From Capnocytophaga catalasegens (GTDB lineage: Bacteria > Bacteroidota > Bacteroidia > Flavobacteriales > Flavobacteriaceae), in assembly GCF_026005215.1 (NCBI RefSeq), contig NZ_BPMA01000065.1, positions 1-64,000 of the forward strand: 64,000 bases of DNA, in the 5' to 3' direction. Both the position numbers and the translations under genes were made by a program. The notes beneath the pieces are model-generated. The model made no database searches. It was not told where the DNA came from and saw only the letters and a program-made list of their open reading frames with translations. Below are positions 8,828 through 18,216 of this stretch, piece after piece; position 1 is the first letter of the stretch; every line of letters starts with the position of its first letter.

Positions 8828-9044
8828 AATCTTTGGTGAAAGTTTCTCAAAAAATATAGTTTTGCCAATATTTTTCAGAAAAAAAATCAAAGAATAACAA
8901 CCGAACTAAAAGTTTTTGTAATTTTGCTTTTTCAAAAAAATATCATTTTGTCATATTGCACGAACACAATATCGCGTCGTATGTGGCTACGAGGTGTGTA
9001 AAATAAAAGAATATCGCTGAACTAATCGAAATTATAATAATACG

Positions 9045-9551
9045 ATGAAATCATTTGCAGAAGCTCTTTGGAGCAACAACAGAAGTGAGAAGATACCCGA
9101 AGCATACGATTACTTCGGAGGTTTAACAGGAGAATGGGATATTGAATGGAACGATCATCTGGAAGATGACGTACCCAGACGTATAAAAGGCGAATGGATA
9201 TTTTCGTGGATATTGGAGGGGACAGCCGTTCAGGATTTGTTTATCGTACCCTCACGTGCGGAGCGGTTGAAAAATCCGCAGACTGATGCCGAATACGGTA
9301 CCACGTTGCGTATATACAATCCCAAGACAACGATGTGGGATATTTTCTACGGATGTACGGGTAGTGCCTTTCGTCTGACGGCAGTAAAATCGGACGAAGA
9401 AGTCGTACTGACTGAAAACAGCGAAGGGAAGATGCGCTACATCTTTTCAGATATAACCGCCGATACCTTCAGATGGCGAAAGGAATATGCAGACTCCGAA
9501 GGTCATTGGACGGTTGTAGCAATAGTAACAGCCGTAAGAAAGAAATGTTAA
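9045..9551 (+). CDS. DUF1579-like hypothetical protein
   Basis: A 168-residue protein without signal peptide, opening MKSFAEALWSNNRSEKIPEA. Repeated Trp-containing strands (GGLTGEWDIEWND, GEWIFSWILEGTAVQDLF, TMWDIFYGCTG, DTFRWRKEYADSEG) suggest a lipocalin-like beta barrel as in DUF1579 proteins, but no function is known. Base composition is visibly richer in G and C than the neighbours, as in the ABC-exporter stump that follows. Together they look like an acquired islet that has partly decayed. Start chosen at the only good ATG. Confidence 0.7.
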   Translation: MKSFAEALWSNNRSEKIPEAYDYFGGLTGEWDIEWNDHLEDDVPRRIKGEWIFSWILEGTAVQDLFIVPSRAERLKNPQTDAEYGTTLRIYNPKTTMWDIFYGCTGSAFRLTAVKSDEEVVLTENSEGKMRYIFSDITADTFRWRKEYADSEGHWTVVAIVTAVRKKC

Positions 9552-9730
9552 TCAGGTGTTGGATGTTAGGTTGTTGGGACGAAAAATTTTTCGCCCGATA
9601 ATATGGAATGGTTCGCCATAATAAAATACAATAAAAATATGATAATAATGGAAAATCGTTTTCCCTACATGGGAAATTGTTTCCTCGATACTCAACACCT
9701 AAATAACAACTAATAAAAATATATCATACA

Positions 9731-10006
9731 ATGCTTAATTATTTTCAGAACTGTTTTGCCCTTTCGAAAAAAGGGGCGCACTCGCTGGCAGAAAGAATTG
9801 TTTTTTCTGCCCTGTTGAATATTGCCATGATGTTTCCGGCAGTATTTGTGTTTATGTTTCTGACGGAATATCTCCGTCCTGTGTTCGACCCTCATAGTAC
9901 CGTTACCAACGGTTTCTGGTACTATGCAGCGGTAGCTGTCGCCTTTCTGACGGTCGTTTTCGTCATTGCCCTTTGGCAATATACCCATACCTTTTTCAAA
10001 AAATAA
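9731..10006 (+). pseudogene. N-terminal stump of an ABC exporter
   Basis: The 91 residues (two hydrophobic helices, ending ALWQYTHTFFKK) resemble the very N-terminus of the Bacteroidota ABC transporters with fused permease and ATPase that are normally near 570 residues. The remaining transmembrane helices and the whole ATPase domain are missing; the next gene starts 17 bases later. A deletion is more likely than a frameshift, because no ABC-like sequence follows in any frame. GC content is higher than around it. It could still be translated as a short membrane peptide. Confidence 0.6.
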
Positions 10007-10023
10007 TACGATACAATAATATA

Positions 10024-11280
10024 ATGGAGATACAAACAATAAAACAACGCTTTGGAATTATTGGGAATGACCCTAAGCTTAATATTGCTATCGAAAAAGC
10101 AATTATCGTAGCACCTACAGATATTTCAGTATTGGTTACAGGAGAAAGCGGAGTGGGTAAGGAAGCAATACCGCGAATTATTCATTCTTTATCAAATAGA
10201 AAACACGGAAAATACATAGCAGTCAATTGTGGAGCTATTCCAGAAGGGACAATTGATTCAGAGCTTTTTGGACACGAAAAGGGAGCTTTCACAGGGGCAA
10301 CAGCTACACGAAGCGGTTATTTTGAAGAAGCCAACGGGGGAACAATCTTCTTGGACGAAGTAGGAGAGTTACCACTAACTACGCAGGTTCGCTTGCTTCG
10401 AGTTTTGGAAAATGGTGAGTTTATCAAAGTAGGTTCTTCTGTGGTACAGAAAACTAATGTACGAATTGTAGCAGCAACCAATGTTAATATGTTTGAAGCC
10501 ATAAAAAAAGGACGTTTCAGAGAAGATTTGTATTATCGATTAAGTACGGTAGAGATTCATTTGCCTCCACTGAGGGAACGAAAAGATGATATTCATTTGT
10601 TATTTCGTAAATTTGCCTCTGATTTTGCTCAAAAATATCGAATGCCTGCTATTCATCTTACCGAAAGTGGCATTCATTTGCTAATAAATTATCGGTGGAA
10701 AGGTAACATTCGCCAACTAAGAAATGTTGCTGAACAAATTTCTGTTTTGGAACAAAACCGAGAAATTTCAGCTGAAACACTTAAAGAATATTTACCCGAA
10801 ATAAATGCTAGTCTTCCTATTTCGTTACAACAGAGTAAGTCGGAAAGTGATTTTGCTTCCGAAAGGGAAATTTTGTACAAGGTTCTTTTCGATATGAAAA
10901 ACGATATAAATGATTTGAAAAGCCTTACTTTGAGTTTGTTACAAGAAGGAATAGCTTCTGACACACGAAAAGAAACCCAAACACTCATTCATAAAATATA
11001 TGGTAAGGAAGATTTTGCTTTCTCACCCCAAGAATCAACTTCAACAAACGAAATGACCATTATTCCTTCTGAAAAAATAACTACAATTCGACCTGCTAAA
11101 GCCAATTATGATTATGCCGAAGAAGCCATTGAAGAGCCTATTTCTTTGCAAGATAAAGAATTAGAACTTATTAAAAAAGCACTTGATAGACATAAAGGTA
11201 GACGAAAAGAAGCAGCTAATGAACTTGGCATTTCTGAAAGAACACTTTATCGTAAAATCAAACAATATGATTTGGAATAG
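10024..11280 (+). CDS. Sigma-54-dependent transcriptional activator
   Basis: A 418-residue AAA+ enhancer-binding protein without any receiver or sensor domain. Visible motifs: Walker A GESGVGKE (40-47), the sigma-54 contact loop GAFTGA (87-92), Walker B GGTIFLDEVGEL (105-116) and a C-terminal Fis-type helix-turn-helix (EAANELGISERTLYRKIKQY). It drives open-complex formation by sigma-54 polymerase; target genes are unknown. A poorly conserved stretch of about 130 residues separates the AAA+ and DNA-binding parts. I chose the ATG at 10024; the longer frame overlaps the preceding stump. In other Bacteroidota such genes sit near lptE and secG, absent here. Confidence 0.9.
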   Translation: MEIQTIKQRFGIIGNDPKLNIAIEKAIIVAPTDISVLVTGESGVGKEAIPRIIHSLSNRKHGKYIAVNCGAIPEGTIDSELFGHEKGAFTGATATRSGYFEEANGGTIFLDEVGELPLTTQVRLLRVLENGEFIKVGSSVVQKTNVRIVAATNVNMFEAIKKGRFREDLYYRLSTVEIHLPPLRERKDDIHLLFRKFASDFAQKYRMPAIHLTESGIHLLINYRWKGNIRQLRNVAEQISVLEQNREISAETLKEYLPEINASLPISLQQSKSESDFASEREILYKVLFDMKNDINDLKSLTLSLLQEGIASDTRKETQTLIHKIYGKEDFAFSPQESTSTNEMTIIPSEKITTIRPAKANYDYAEEAIEEPISLQDKELELIKKALDRHKGRRKEAANELGISERTLYRKIKQYDLE

Positions 11281-11328
11281 AAAATAAATAAAAATATAGT
11301 ATATGTTTAGTAAATAAATCAAATATCA

Positions 11329-12327
11329 ATGATAAAAGAGACATTTGTAAATCCAGAATTTTTTTGGTTATTTCTAATCGTACCATTTATTACGATTTGG
11401 TTATGGGTTAGAAAGCATAGAGAAAATCCGTCTGTATTATTTTCATCAACCAAAGGGTTTCAAGGCACAAGTTCTTGGAGAATAAAACTAAAACCAATAC
11501 TTTTGGTACTTAGAATTTTGGCTATTTCAGCATTGATTATAGCTTTGGCACGCCCACAATCATCATCAGAAACTACTAAAATTAAATCAACCGAAGGAAT
11601 TGATATTGTTCTTTCTATTGATGTTTCATCAAGTATGTTAGCCAAAGATTTGAAACCTAATCGATTAGAAGCATTAAAGAATGTAGCTGCTCAGTTTATC
11701 AAAGACCGTAGTTCTGATCGTATTGGATTGGTTGTTTATTCGGGAGAAAGCTATACAAAAGTTCCTGCAACAAGCGATCAAAATATTATTTTGCAATCAC
11801 TTAAAGAAGTTACTTATGGACAAGTAGAAGACGGAACTGCTATCGGAATGGGATTAGCAACGGCAGTAAATCGACTTAAAGAAAGTAAATCGAAAAGCAA
11901 AGTAGTTATCTTAATGACTGATGGTGTTAATAATTCGGGGTTTATCGAACCGCAAACTGCAGCCGAGCTTGCCAAAGAGTATGGTGTACGTGTTTATACA
12001 ATTGGGCTGGGAACCAACGGAATGGCACTAACTCCGGTGGCTTACAATCCTGATGGTTCTTTTCAGTATGCAATGGCAAAAGTTGAGATTGATGAAAAAT
12101 TGCTGAAAGAAATTTCTAAGATTACAGGAGGAAAATATTTTCGTGCAACAGATAATAAGAAATTGGAACAAATTTATCAAGAAATAGATAAACTCGAAAA
12201 GACTAAAATAGAAGAACTTAAATATTATCAATATGATGAAAAATTTCGTTTTTGGGTTATTCTTGCAATGGTTTTTCTTTTGTTAGAATTTGGCTTGCGC
12301 CATACTATTTTTAGAAGTTTTGTATAA
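11329..12327 (+). CDS. batA: BatA-like von Willebrand factor A protein
   Basis: Inner-membrane protein of 332 residues of the Bacteroides aerotolerance (Bat) family. Helices at about 11-27 and 57-75 and a third near the C-terminus (FWVILAMVFLLLEFGL) flank a VWA domain with the metal site DVSSS (98-102) and the later MTDG. Family members assemble with a MoxR ATPase, a DUF58 protein and BatB; none of these is adjacent here, so the gene seems to be an orphan or the rest lies elsewhere. It follows the sigma-54 activator after 48 bases. Confidence 0.88.
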   Translation: MIKETFVNPEFFWLFLIVPFITIWLWVRKHRENPSVLFSSTKGFQGTSSWRIKLKPILLVLRILAISALIIALARPQSSSETTKIKSTEGIDIVLSIDVSSSMLAKDLKPNRLEALKNVAAQFIKDRSSDRIGLVVYSGESYTKVPATSDQNIILQSLKEVTYGQVEDGTAIGMGLATAVNRLKESKSKSKVVILMTDGVNNSGFIEPQTAAELAKEYGVRVYTIGLGTNGMALTPVAYNPDGSFQYAMAKVEIDEKLLKEISKITGGKYFRATDNKKLEQIYQEIDKLEKTKIEELKYYQYDEKFRFWVILAMVFLLLEFGLRHTIFRSFV

Positions 12328-12420
12328 GCATACAATTAATTTACAGAAATTTTTTAGCATTGAAAATAAACAAAATGACGTGTAAAAAAAGATTGTTTGA
12401 AGATTTTTTTTAAATTTAAT

Positions 12421-12450
12421 TTGTTTGTTTGTAAATTCTTCATATCTTTG
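12421..12450 (+). promoter_or_regulatory. Predicted promoter of yceD-rpmF
   Basis: TTG (12421-12423) and TATCTTTG (12443-12450) are exactly 19 bases apart, an almost ideal Bacteroidota promoter. It lies 38 bases before the chosen start of the YceD gene. Confidence 0.7.
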
Positions 12451-12487
12451 CACCCTCAAAAAGAGAAGGTCGATAAAACAAAAACAA

Positions 12488-13039
12488 ATGATACATCGCA
12501 AACTTAAAGAATACGATATTTCGTTCGTAGGATTAAAACAAGGCAAGCATTTGTTTGAATATGAAATTGACAAATCGTTCTTTGAATTGTTTGATTATCA
12601 AGAATTTAATGATATTCACCAGAAAGTAACTATTACGTTGAACAAAATGAGTAATTTGCTCGAACTTTCTTTTAAAAATCGAGGTGAAGTCAATGTAAAT
12701 TGTGATATTACCAATGAACCTTTTGACCTTCCTGTCGAAGGAAAACTTCATTTGGTTGTCAAGTTTGGCGAAGAATACAACGACCAAGACGAAGAATTGC
12801 TTGTTATTCCGAATGGAGAGCATACCATAAATGTAGCACAGTACATTTATGAGATGATTGTTCTTTCTATACCTGCTAAGCGAGTACATCCTGGTGTTGA
12901 AGAGGGGATATTTCATCCTGAAATTCTTGAACAATTAGACAAATTAGCACCTAAAGAACACGAAGAAATAATGGAAGATGGTCAAATAGACCCTCGTTGG
13001 AATGAATTAAAAAAATTGTTGAATAATAAAAAGAAATAA
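12488..13039 (+). CDS. yceD: YceD (DUF177) family protein
   Basis: Cytosolic protein of 183 residues. YceD proteins are nearly always encoded just upstream of rpmF and are linked to 23S rRNA and ribosome maturation. The start MIHRKLKEYDISFVGLKQGK follows the promoter; the longer frame would begin inside it. The Bacteroidota-type conserved part NVNCDITNEPFDLPVEGKL is present, with C-terminal residues DPRWNELKKLLNNKKK. The gene is 3 bases before rpmF, so the pair is surely one operon. Confidence 0.88.
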   Translation: MIHRKLKEYDISFVGLKQGKHLFEYEIDKSFFELFDYQEFNDIHQKVTITLNKMSNLLELSFKNRGEVNVNCDITNEPFDLPVEGKLHLVVKFGEEYNDQDEELLVIPNGEHTINVAQYIYEMIVLSIPAKRVHPGVEEGIFHPEILEQLDKLAPKEHEEIMEDGQIDPRWNELKKLLNNKKK

Positions 13040-13042
13040 AAA

Positions 13043-13237
13043 ATGGCACATCCTAAGAGAAGACAATCCTCAACACGAAGAGATAAGAGAAGAACACACG
13101 ATAAAGCAGTTGTTCCTCAACTTGCAAAAGACCCTACTACAGGAGAAGTACATTTGTATCATAGAGCTCATTGGTTTGAAGGTAAGTTATATTACCGAGG
13201 ACAAGTGTTGATTGATACAACAGAGGCTACGGCATAA
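13043..13237 (+). CDS. rpmF: 50S ribosomal protein L32
   Basis: A 64-residue basic protein, [20 protein letters not shown], typical of L32. The C-terminal part has no zinc-binding cysteines ([17 protein letters not shown]), as in other Bacteroidota, so it is of the C-minus type. It lies between yceD and a strong terminator. Confidence 0.96.
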   Translation: MAHPKRRQSSTRRDKRRTHDKAVVPQLAKDPTTGEVHLYHRAHWFEGKLYYRGQVLIDTTEATA

Positions 13238-13257
13238 GAAATTATAGCGATTGAACT

Positions 13258-13286
13258 CTCTCACAAAAAAGTGAGAGTTTTTTTTT
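13258..13286 (+). terminator. Terminator after rpmF
   Basis: Stem CTCTCAC (13258-13264) with GTGAGAG (13271-13277), an A6 loop and nine T residues: a classic intrinsic terminator 20 bases after the L32 stop codon. It separates rpmF from fabH. Confidence 0.9.
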
Positions 13287-13378
13287 GAAAAAAATTTCTC
13301 TATGTCCTGAAAAAGTAGTAATTTGCACCATTATTTTTAGCATTTAGTTAAAAAGTGTAAAATATAGCATTTAAAAAT

Positions 13379-14368
13379 ATGACTAAACTTACAGCCGCTA
13401 TAACAGCTATTGGAGGTTATGTTCCTGATTATGTGTTGACTAACTCTATTTTAGAAACGATGGTTGATACAAATGATGAATGGATAATGACACGTACAGG
13501 TATTAAAGAGCGAAGAATTCTAAAAGACCCCAACAAAGGAGCTTCTTTTTTGGGAATACAAGCTGTACAAGATTTAATTCGGAAAAAAGGAATAGACCCG
13601 CAAGAAATTGATTTGTTGATTTGTGCTACAACAACTCCTGATATGCCTGTGGCTCTTACAGGACCTTATATTGCTACACAAATTGGGGCAATCAATGCTT
13701 TTTCATTTGATTTACAAGGAGCTTGTTCTGGTTTTTTGTATGGAATGTCTGTCGCAGCAAAATACATAGAATCAGGACGCTATAAAAAAGTTCTGTTAGT
13801 TGGAACAGACAAAATGTCTTCTATTATAGACTATACGGATAGGGCTACTTGTATTATTTTTGGAGATGGAGCAGGTGCTGTACTTTTTGAACCTAATTAT
13901 GAAGGATTGGGTGTGCAAGATGAATTATTGTTTAGTGACGGCGTAGGGCGTGAATATCTGAAAATAGAAGCAGGAGGTTCGTTACTTCCTCCTTCATTCG
14001 AAACCATCAAAAATAAGCAACATTATGTTTTCCAAGATGGAAAAACTGTCTTCAAATATGCTGTGTTTAGTATGGCAGAAGCATCTTTTAAAATAATGGA
14101 ACGCAATGGCCTTACGGGAGATGATGTTGATTGGCTCGTGCCTCATCAGGCAAACAAGCGCATTATAGATGCCACAGCACATCGAATGCAACTTCCTGAA
14201 GAAAAAGTTATGATTAATATTCATAAATATGGAAATACAACCGCTGCAACCCTACCTTTAGCTCTTTTAGATTATCAAAATCAACTTAAAAAAGGACAAA
14301 ACCTTATTTTTGCTACATTTGGAGGAGGCTTTACTTGGGGAGCTTTGTATTTAAAATGGGCATATTAG
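13379..14368 (+). CDS. fabH: 3-oxoacyl-ACP synthase III
   Basis: Condenses acetyl-CoA (or a branched starter) with malonyl-ACP to start fatty-acid synthesis. The 329-residue protein has the full catalytic triad: Cys116 in GACSG, His256 in PHQAN and Asn286 in KYGNTTAA. The C-terminal GGGFTWGA is the usual glycine-rich end. It is followed by accB after 62 bases and accC, which together make the malonyl-CoA it needs. Flavobacteria often make iso-branched lipids with this enzyme; substrate preference cannot be read from the sequence. Confidence 0.97.
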   Translation: MTKLTAAITAIGGYVPDYVLTNSILETMVDTNDEWIMTRTGIKERRILKDPNKGASFLGIQAVQDLIRKKGIDPQEIDLLICATTTPDMPVALTGPYIATQIGAINAFSFDLQGACSGFLYGMSVAAKYIESGRYKKVLLVGTDKMSSIIDYTDRATCIIFGDGAGAVLFEPNYEGLGVQDELLFSDGVGREYLKIEAGGSLLPPSFETIKNKQHYVFQDGKTVFKYAVFSMAEASFKIMERNGLTGDDVDWLVPHQANKRIIDATAHRMQLPEEKVMINIHKYGNTTAATLPLALLDYQNQLKKGQNLIFATFGGGFTWGALYLKWAY

Positions 14369-14430
14369 TCCAAAAAATAGAAAAAATATAATATAGAAAA
14401 GAGAAACAACAACTTAAAAATCGTTATTAT

Positions 14431-14922
14431 ATGGATTTAAGAGATATTCAAAATTTGATTCGTTTCGTTGCAAAATCAGGTGCAAGTGAAGTAAAGTTGG
14501 AAATGGAAGATGTTAAAATTACCATTAAAACATCTCCCGAAGGAGTAAAATCAGAAACGCTTTTTGTACAACAACCTATTGTTAGCCAAGGAATAGCACC
14601 TGTTGTAACTTCGCCAGTTGTACAACAAGTAACAACAACAGAACCGAATGTACAAGCTATACCTAAAGAAGATGATAGTAAATATATAACTATCAAATCA
14701 CCTATCATTGGAACTTTCTATCGCCGTCCTGCCCCAAACAAACCTTTGTTTGTAGAAGTTGGAGATAGTATAAACAAAGGACAAGTTTTATGTGTGATTG
14801 AAGCAATGAAATTATTTAACGAAATCGAATCAGAAGTTTCAGGTAAAATTGTGAAAGTATTGGTTGATGATGCTTCTCCTGTGGAATATGATCAGCCTTT
14901 ATTTTTGGTAGACCCATCATAG
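14431..14922 (+). CDS. accB: Biotin carboxyl carrier protein of acetyl-CoA carboxylase
   Basis: Carries CO2 on biotin between biotin carboxylase and the carboxyltransferase. The 163-residue protein has an N-terminal helical part ([20 protein letters not shown]), a Thr/Val/Gln/Pro-rich linker (about 45-78) and a C-terminal biotinyl domain with EAMKL, the biotinylated lysine being Lys127. Its ligase BirA is encoded at 56922. The stop codon is 42 bases before the chosen accC start. Confidence 0.97.
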   Translation: MDLRDIQNLIRFVAKSGASEVKLEMEDVKITIKTSPEGVKSETLFVQQPIVSQGIAPVVTSPVVQQVTTTEPNVQAIPKEDDSKYITIKSPIIGTFYRRPAPNKPLFVEVGDSINKGQVLCVIEAMKLFNEIESEVSGKIVKVLVDDASPVEYDQPLFLVDPS

Positions 14923-14963
14923 TGAAGATAGATACATTGTCTAATGATAAAAATAATAAAGCA

Positions 14964-16322
14964 ATGTTTAAAAAAATATTGATAGCTAATAGAGGAGAGA
15001 TTGCACTTCGTGTTATTCGTACTTGTCGTGAAATGGGAATAAAATCAGTAGCTGTATATTCTACAGCTGATGCTGATAGCTTACATGTACGTTTTGCAGA
15101 TGAGGCTGTATGTATAGGACCTCCAGCGAGCAAAGATTCGTATTTGAAAATACCTAACATTATTGCAGCTGCTGAAATAACCAATGCAGATGCGATTCAC
15201 CCTGGGTATGGATTTCTTTCAGAAAATGCAAAATTTTCAAAAATTTGTGCTGAACACGGAATAAAATTTATTGGAGCTTCTGCTGAAATGATTGAAAAAA
15301 TGGGCGACAAAGCTACTGCCAAAGCAACGATGAAGGAAGCAGGAGTTCCTACTGTACCAGGTTCTGAAGGGCTTTTAAGTGGAGTTGAAGAAGCTAAAAA
15401 ATTAGCTAAAAAAATAGGATATCCCGTAATGCTTAAGGCAACAGCTGGGGGAGGAGGAAAAGGAATGCGTGCCGTTTGGAAGGAAGAAGACCTTGAAAAA
15501 GCTTTTGAGAGTGCTACTCAAGAAGCTGCTGCTGCTTTTGGAAATGATGGTATGTATATGGAAAAACTCATTGAAGAACCACGACATATTGAAATACAAA
15601 TTGTTGGGGATCAATATGGTAAGGCTTGCCATCTTTCAGAAAGAGATTGTTCGGTACAACGTCGTCATCAAAAATTGACAGAAGAAACCCCTTCACCTTT
15701 TATGACAGATGATTTGCGCCAACGTATGGGAGAAGCAGCTGTAAAAGCAGCTGAATTTATCAAATATGAAGGAGCTGGAACCGTAGAATTTTTGGTAGAT
15801 AAACATCGCAATTTCTATTTTATGGAGATGAATACGCGTATTCAAGTTGAGCATCCTATAACAGAGCAAGTTATTGATTATGACTTAATTAGAGAACAAA
15901 TACTGGTAGCAGCTGGAATACCTATTTCAGGGAAAAATTATTATCCAAAGCTACACTCTATTGAATGTAGAATAAATGCTGAAGACCCATATAATGATTT
16001 TCGACCTTCACCAGGGAAAATAACAACTTTCCACGCCCCAGGAGGACACGGAGTACGTTTAGATACACACGTTTATGATGGTTATACAATTCCGCCAAAC
16101 TATGATTCAATGATAGCCAAACTCATCACCACAGCGCAAACACGCGAAGAGGCTATTGCCAAAATGAAACGTGCTTTGGACGAGTTTGTTATCGAAGGGG
16201 TAAAAACAACCATTCCTTTCCATAAACAACTTATGGACAATCCTGCATACGTAGAAGGTAATTATACAACCAAGTTTATGGAAACATTCCACATGGAGCC
16301 CCCCATAGAAGAAAATTCATAG
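14964..16322 (+). CDS. accC: Biotin carboxylase of acetyl-CoA carboxylase
   Basis: ATP-dependent carboxylation of biotin on AccB with bicarbonate. With the ATG at 14964 ([20 protein letters not shown]) the protein has 452 residues, the usual length. An upstream GTG at 14922 would add 14 unconserved residues and overlap the accB stop. Visible motifs: the glycine-rich ATP loop AGGGGKGMR, the catalytic region [14 protein letters not shown] and RINAEDP. It closes the fabH-accB-accC operon and is followed by a hairpin terminator. Confidence 0.96.
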   Translation: MFKKILIANRGEIALRVIRTCREMGIKSVAVYSTADADSLHVRFADEAVCIGPPASKDSYLKIPNIIAAAEITNADAIHPGYGFLSENAKFSKICAEHGIKFIGASAEMIEKMGDKATAKATMKEAGVPTVPGSEGLLSGVEEAKKLAKKIGYPVMLKATAGGGGKGMRAVWKEEDLEKAFESATQEAAAAFGNDGMYMEKLIEEPRHIEIQIVGDQYGKACHLSERDCSVQRRHQKLTEETPSPFMTDDLRQRMGEAAVKAAEFIKYEGAGTVEFLVDKHRNFYFMEMNTRIQVEHPITEQVIDYDLIREQILVAAGIPISGKNYYPKLHSIECRINAEDPYNDFRPSPGKITTFHAPGGHGVRLDTHVYDGYTIPPNYDSMIAKLITTAQTREEAIAKMKRALDEFVIEGVKTTIPFHKQLMDNPAYVEGNYTTKFMETFHMEPPIEENS

Positions 16323-16335
16323 CAGAAATATAGAA

Positions 16336-16365
16336 AAAGAGAGGTTTTACGACTTCTCTTTTTTT
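16336..16365 (+). terminator. Terminator after accC
   Basis: Stem AAAGAGA (16336-16342) with TCTCTTT (16355-16361) followed by more T, 14 bases after the accC stop. Confidence 0.7.
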
Positions 16366-16374
16366 GTTGAAAAG

Positions 16375-16548
16375 ATGATTTTATTTAATGTATTGAACGA
16401 AAAAAAATATCAAATTCTTAATCCTAAAATAGATATAAAACTTGGTATTGACAATTTATTTGATAATTACTATTCGACCTATGCCAATTGGAATAATTTT
16501 CCTCAAATGGGCAGAAATATTACGCTAAACATTCAGTATTCTTTTTGA
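16375..16548 (+). pseudogene. C-terminal stump of a TonB-dependent receptor
   Basis: A 57-codon frame translating to the last beta strands of an outer-membrane receptor: LGIDNLFDNYYSTYANW, then the closing strand ending in NIQYSF with a terminal Phe. No plug domain or other barrel part precedes it; accC and its terminator lie directly upstream. It points toward the 3' end of the convergent hmu operon, which encodes its own intact receptor. I take it as what is left of a second receptor gene after a deletion. It is unlikely to be functional. Confidence 0.75.
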
Positions 16549-16551
16549 AAT

Positions 16552-16890
16552 CTACTCAGGGACGTAAATAATTTCTCCATTTTCAAGTTGGTAGGCAGTG
16601 CCTACGCGTTTTCCTCTTTTCTGAGATGTATTTTTGGTGTCTGAAGGAACATATTTATTGATTTTTCCCCCTTCTTTGGTAATAACTTCCATATTATCCT
16701 TACCCGGATTTTTTACAATAGTAAAATCTTCTTTGGTAAAAACTTTGGTCATATTCATATGCATAACCATTGCAACCATTAGAGCTACCGCAAAAACCAT
16801 CGCAACATCAAACAGATTGACCACCACTCCTAACGGGTCGCTTTCTTCGTTATTTCTTAATAAAGAGGATATTCTTTTTGTTTGTTTCAT
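16552..16890 (-). CDS. hmuV: HmuV-like DUF2149 protein
   Basis: A 112-residue protein with one membrane helix (about residues 25-44, NLFDVAMVFAVALMVAMVMH) and a short periplasmic tail; the DPLGVVVNLFDVA start marks DUF2149. In Porphyromonas-type hmu operons this last gene is called hmuV. With HmuU it resembles an ExbB/ExbD pair, suggesting that ion flow drives the process. Its start overlaps the hmuU stop by 4 bases. The exact role is not established. Confidence 0.85.
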   Translation of the reverse strand: MKQTKRISSLLRNNEESDPLGVVVNLFDVAMVFAVALMVAMVMHMNMTKVFTKEDFTIVKNPGKDNMEVITKEGGKINKYVPSDTKNTSQKRGKRVGTAYQLENGEIIYVPE

Positions 16891-17489
16891 TGTTGTACAT
16901 TATTTTGGTTATAAACTTGTGAAATATAGTACAGATTGTTGGAGGCTTGCAAGTGCCAACGTTGTCTGAGTTGTTGTGCAACCAATCCTATCATACTGAT
17001 AACCAATCCTACAACCGTCGTAGCAAAAACAATTTGCATATTGTACGCCATTCCTGAAATATCTCCAGAGGATAGCCCTACCAAAGCTGGACTCATAGCG
17101 ATAAGTGTGCCGATAAGCCCCAAAATAGGGACTAATTTGGACAACATTTTTGAAGAAGAGATGTCTTTATCTGCTTCTATTTCATAATTCGTAATAAGGA
17201 ATTCTGAATAAGCAACATTGGGCTGATTGTTTAACAAATCGCGTAAATATCGTATGTAAAGAGAGTTATCCTGCGAAGGAATTAGCTCTTTTAATTCTTG
17301 AATAGTATCAAAGGATAGATTTTTAATCGTATTGTTGAGTAATTTATCATTTCGTTGCTTGACAATGAACTGATTATAAGAACTTCCTGCCAACAAGAGC
17401 GATTTTAAAAACAAATACAACAGCAAAATAATATCGGGGATTAGCAAACTATTGGCTATCCAGAAAAGTGCTTGTGATATGGTTTCCAT
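16887..17489 (-). CDS. hmuU: HmuU, MotA/TolQ/ExbB proton-channel family
   Basis: A 200-residue inner-membrane protein with helices at about 10-35, 115-138 and 148-170, and the conserved ExbB/TolQ stretch LVPILGLIGTLIAMSPALVG. Family members form pentameric channels that convert ion flow into motion. Being next to hmuV and hmuS, it probably powers haem transfer or processing rather than a flagellar or Tol function. It is 22 bases after hmuT and overlaps hmuV. Confidence 0.88.
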   Translation of the reverse strand: METISQALFWIANSLLIPDIILLLYLFLKSLLLAGSSYNQFIVKQRNDKLLNNTIKNLSFDTIQELKELIPSQDNSLYIRYLRDLLNNQPNVAYSEFLITNYEIEADKDISSSKMLSKLVPILGLIGTLIAMSPALVGLSSGDISGMAYNMQIVFATTVVGLVISMIGLVAQQLRQRWHLQASNNLYYISQVYNQNNVQQ

Positions 17490-17511
17490 TTGATGCGAAT
17501 AATTAGATTTT

Positions 17512-18210
17512 TTACTTTTTAAAATGATATTTTCTTGATAAAACTTTCCATTTTAGGCGATTGGCTGCAAATCCGATGCAGAAAAGCAATGCAAAAACAC
17601 CTATAATATATAATATTGATTGAAAATCAATGGATTTTTCTTTCGGAACATAAACAATATTGCCGTTGGCAGTACTGATAAGTCCTAAAAATGTTAATAT
17701 TATGCTTACTAATAATAAAACTTCCAAACGAACTTCTTCTTCAGGAAGTAATAACCTCATTCCGTAGCCTAAAATAGGCAAAATTACCAAAACTACTAAC
17801 GCTATTCCCAACGCAATATACAAAAAATCAACTCCTGTAAAGAGAAACATCGATTGAGTAACAACATAAAACGATGCTGGAAAGACAAGTAACCCTGCAT
17901 ATATCTTCAAAAACAAAAACATTTTCCCTTTTAATGAGGAATAAGCATTTTTTAATGAAAGAAAACAGAAATTAATGTATAAAAAAGCCTCAATAGTTGT
18001 CAAAATAGCGATTTTGCTTAGTACTTTTCCGTCTTCTAACCATTGCGATAGCTCTATTTGAGACTGTTCAGTAGCTATCGGATACGTATACAGTATAAAT
18101 ATAGCAACAAATAATGCAAATAATACCTGAAACTTTATCTTCCAAAAGCTAATTTTCAATATTGTATTGATAAAAATACTAATAATAAGTATGTAAATCA
18201 AAATTTCCAT
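17512..18210 (-). CDS. hmuT: HmuT-like multi-span membrane protein
   Basis: A 232-residue integral membrane protein with about seven hydrophobic helices and no soluble domain. No enzyme motif is seen; a few charged residues lie between helices (for example LLPEEEVRLE). By position between hmuS and hmuU it corresponds to hmuT of hmuYRSTUV operons, whose product is poorly characterised. The gene is 6 bases after the hmuS reading frame, so translation is likely coupled. Confidence 0.7.
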   Translation of the reverse strand: MEILIYILIISIFINTILKISFWKIKFQVLFALFVAIFILYTYPIATEQSQIELSQWLEDGKVLSKIAILTTIEAFLYINFCFLSLKNAYSSLKGKMFLFLKIYAGLLVFPASFYVVTQSMFLFTGVDFLYIALGIALVVLVILPILGYGMRLLLPEEEVRLEVLLLVSIILTFLGLISTANGNIVYVPKEKSIDFQSILYIIGVFALLFCIGFAANRLKWKVLSRKYHFKK

Positions 18211-18216
18211 TCTAAA

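Noticed and set aside
9554-9712. Inverted TTGGATGTTAGG-type sequences flanking the 9552-9730 gap
   Set aside because: The arms match only partly and no clear stem could be drawn, so they are not reported as an element.
14922-14963. GTG start for accC overlapping accB
   Set aside because: It adds 14 residues absent from biotin carboxylases; the ATG at 14964 gives the standard N-terminus.
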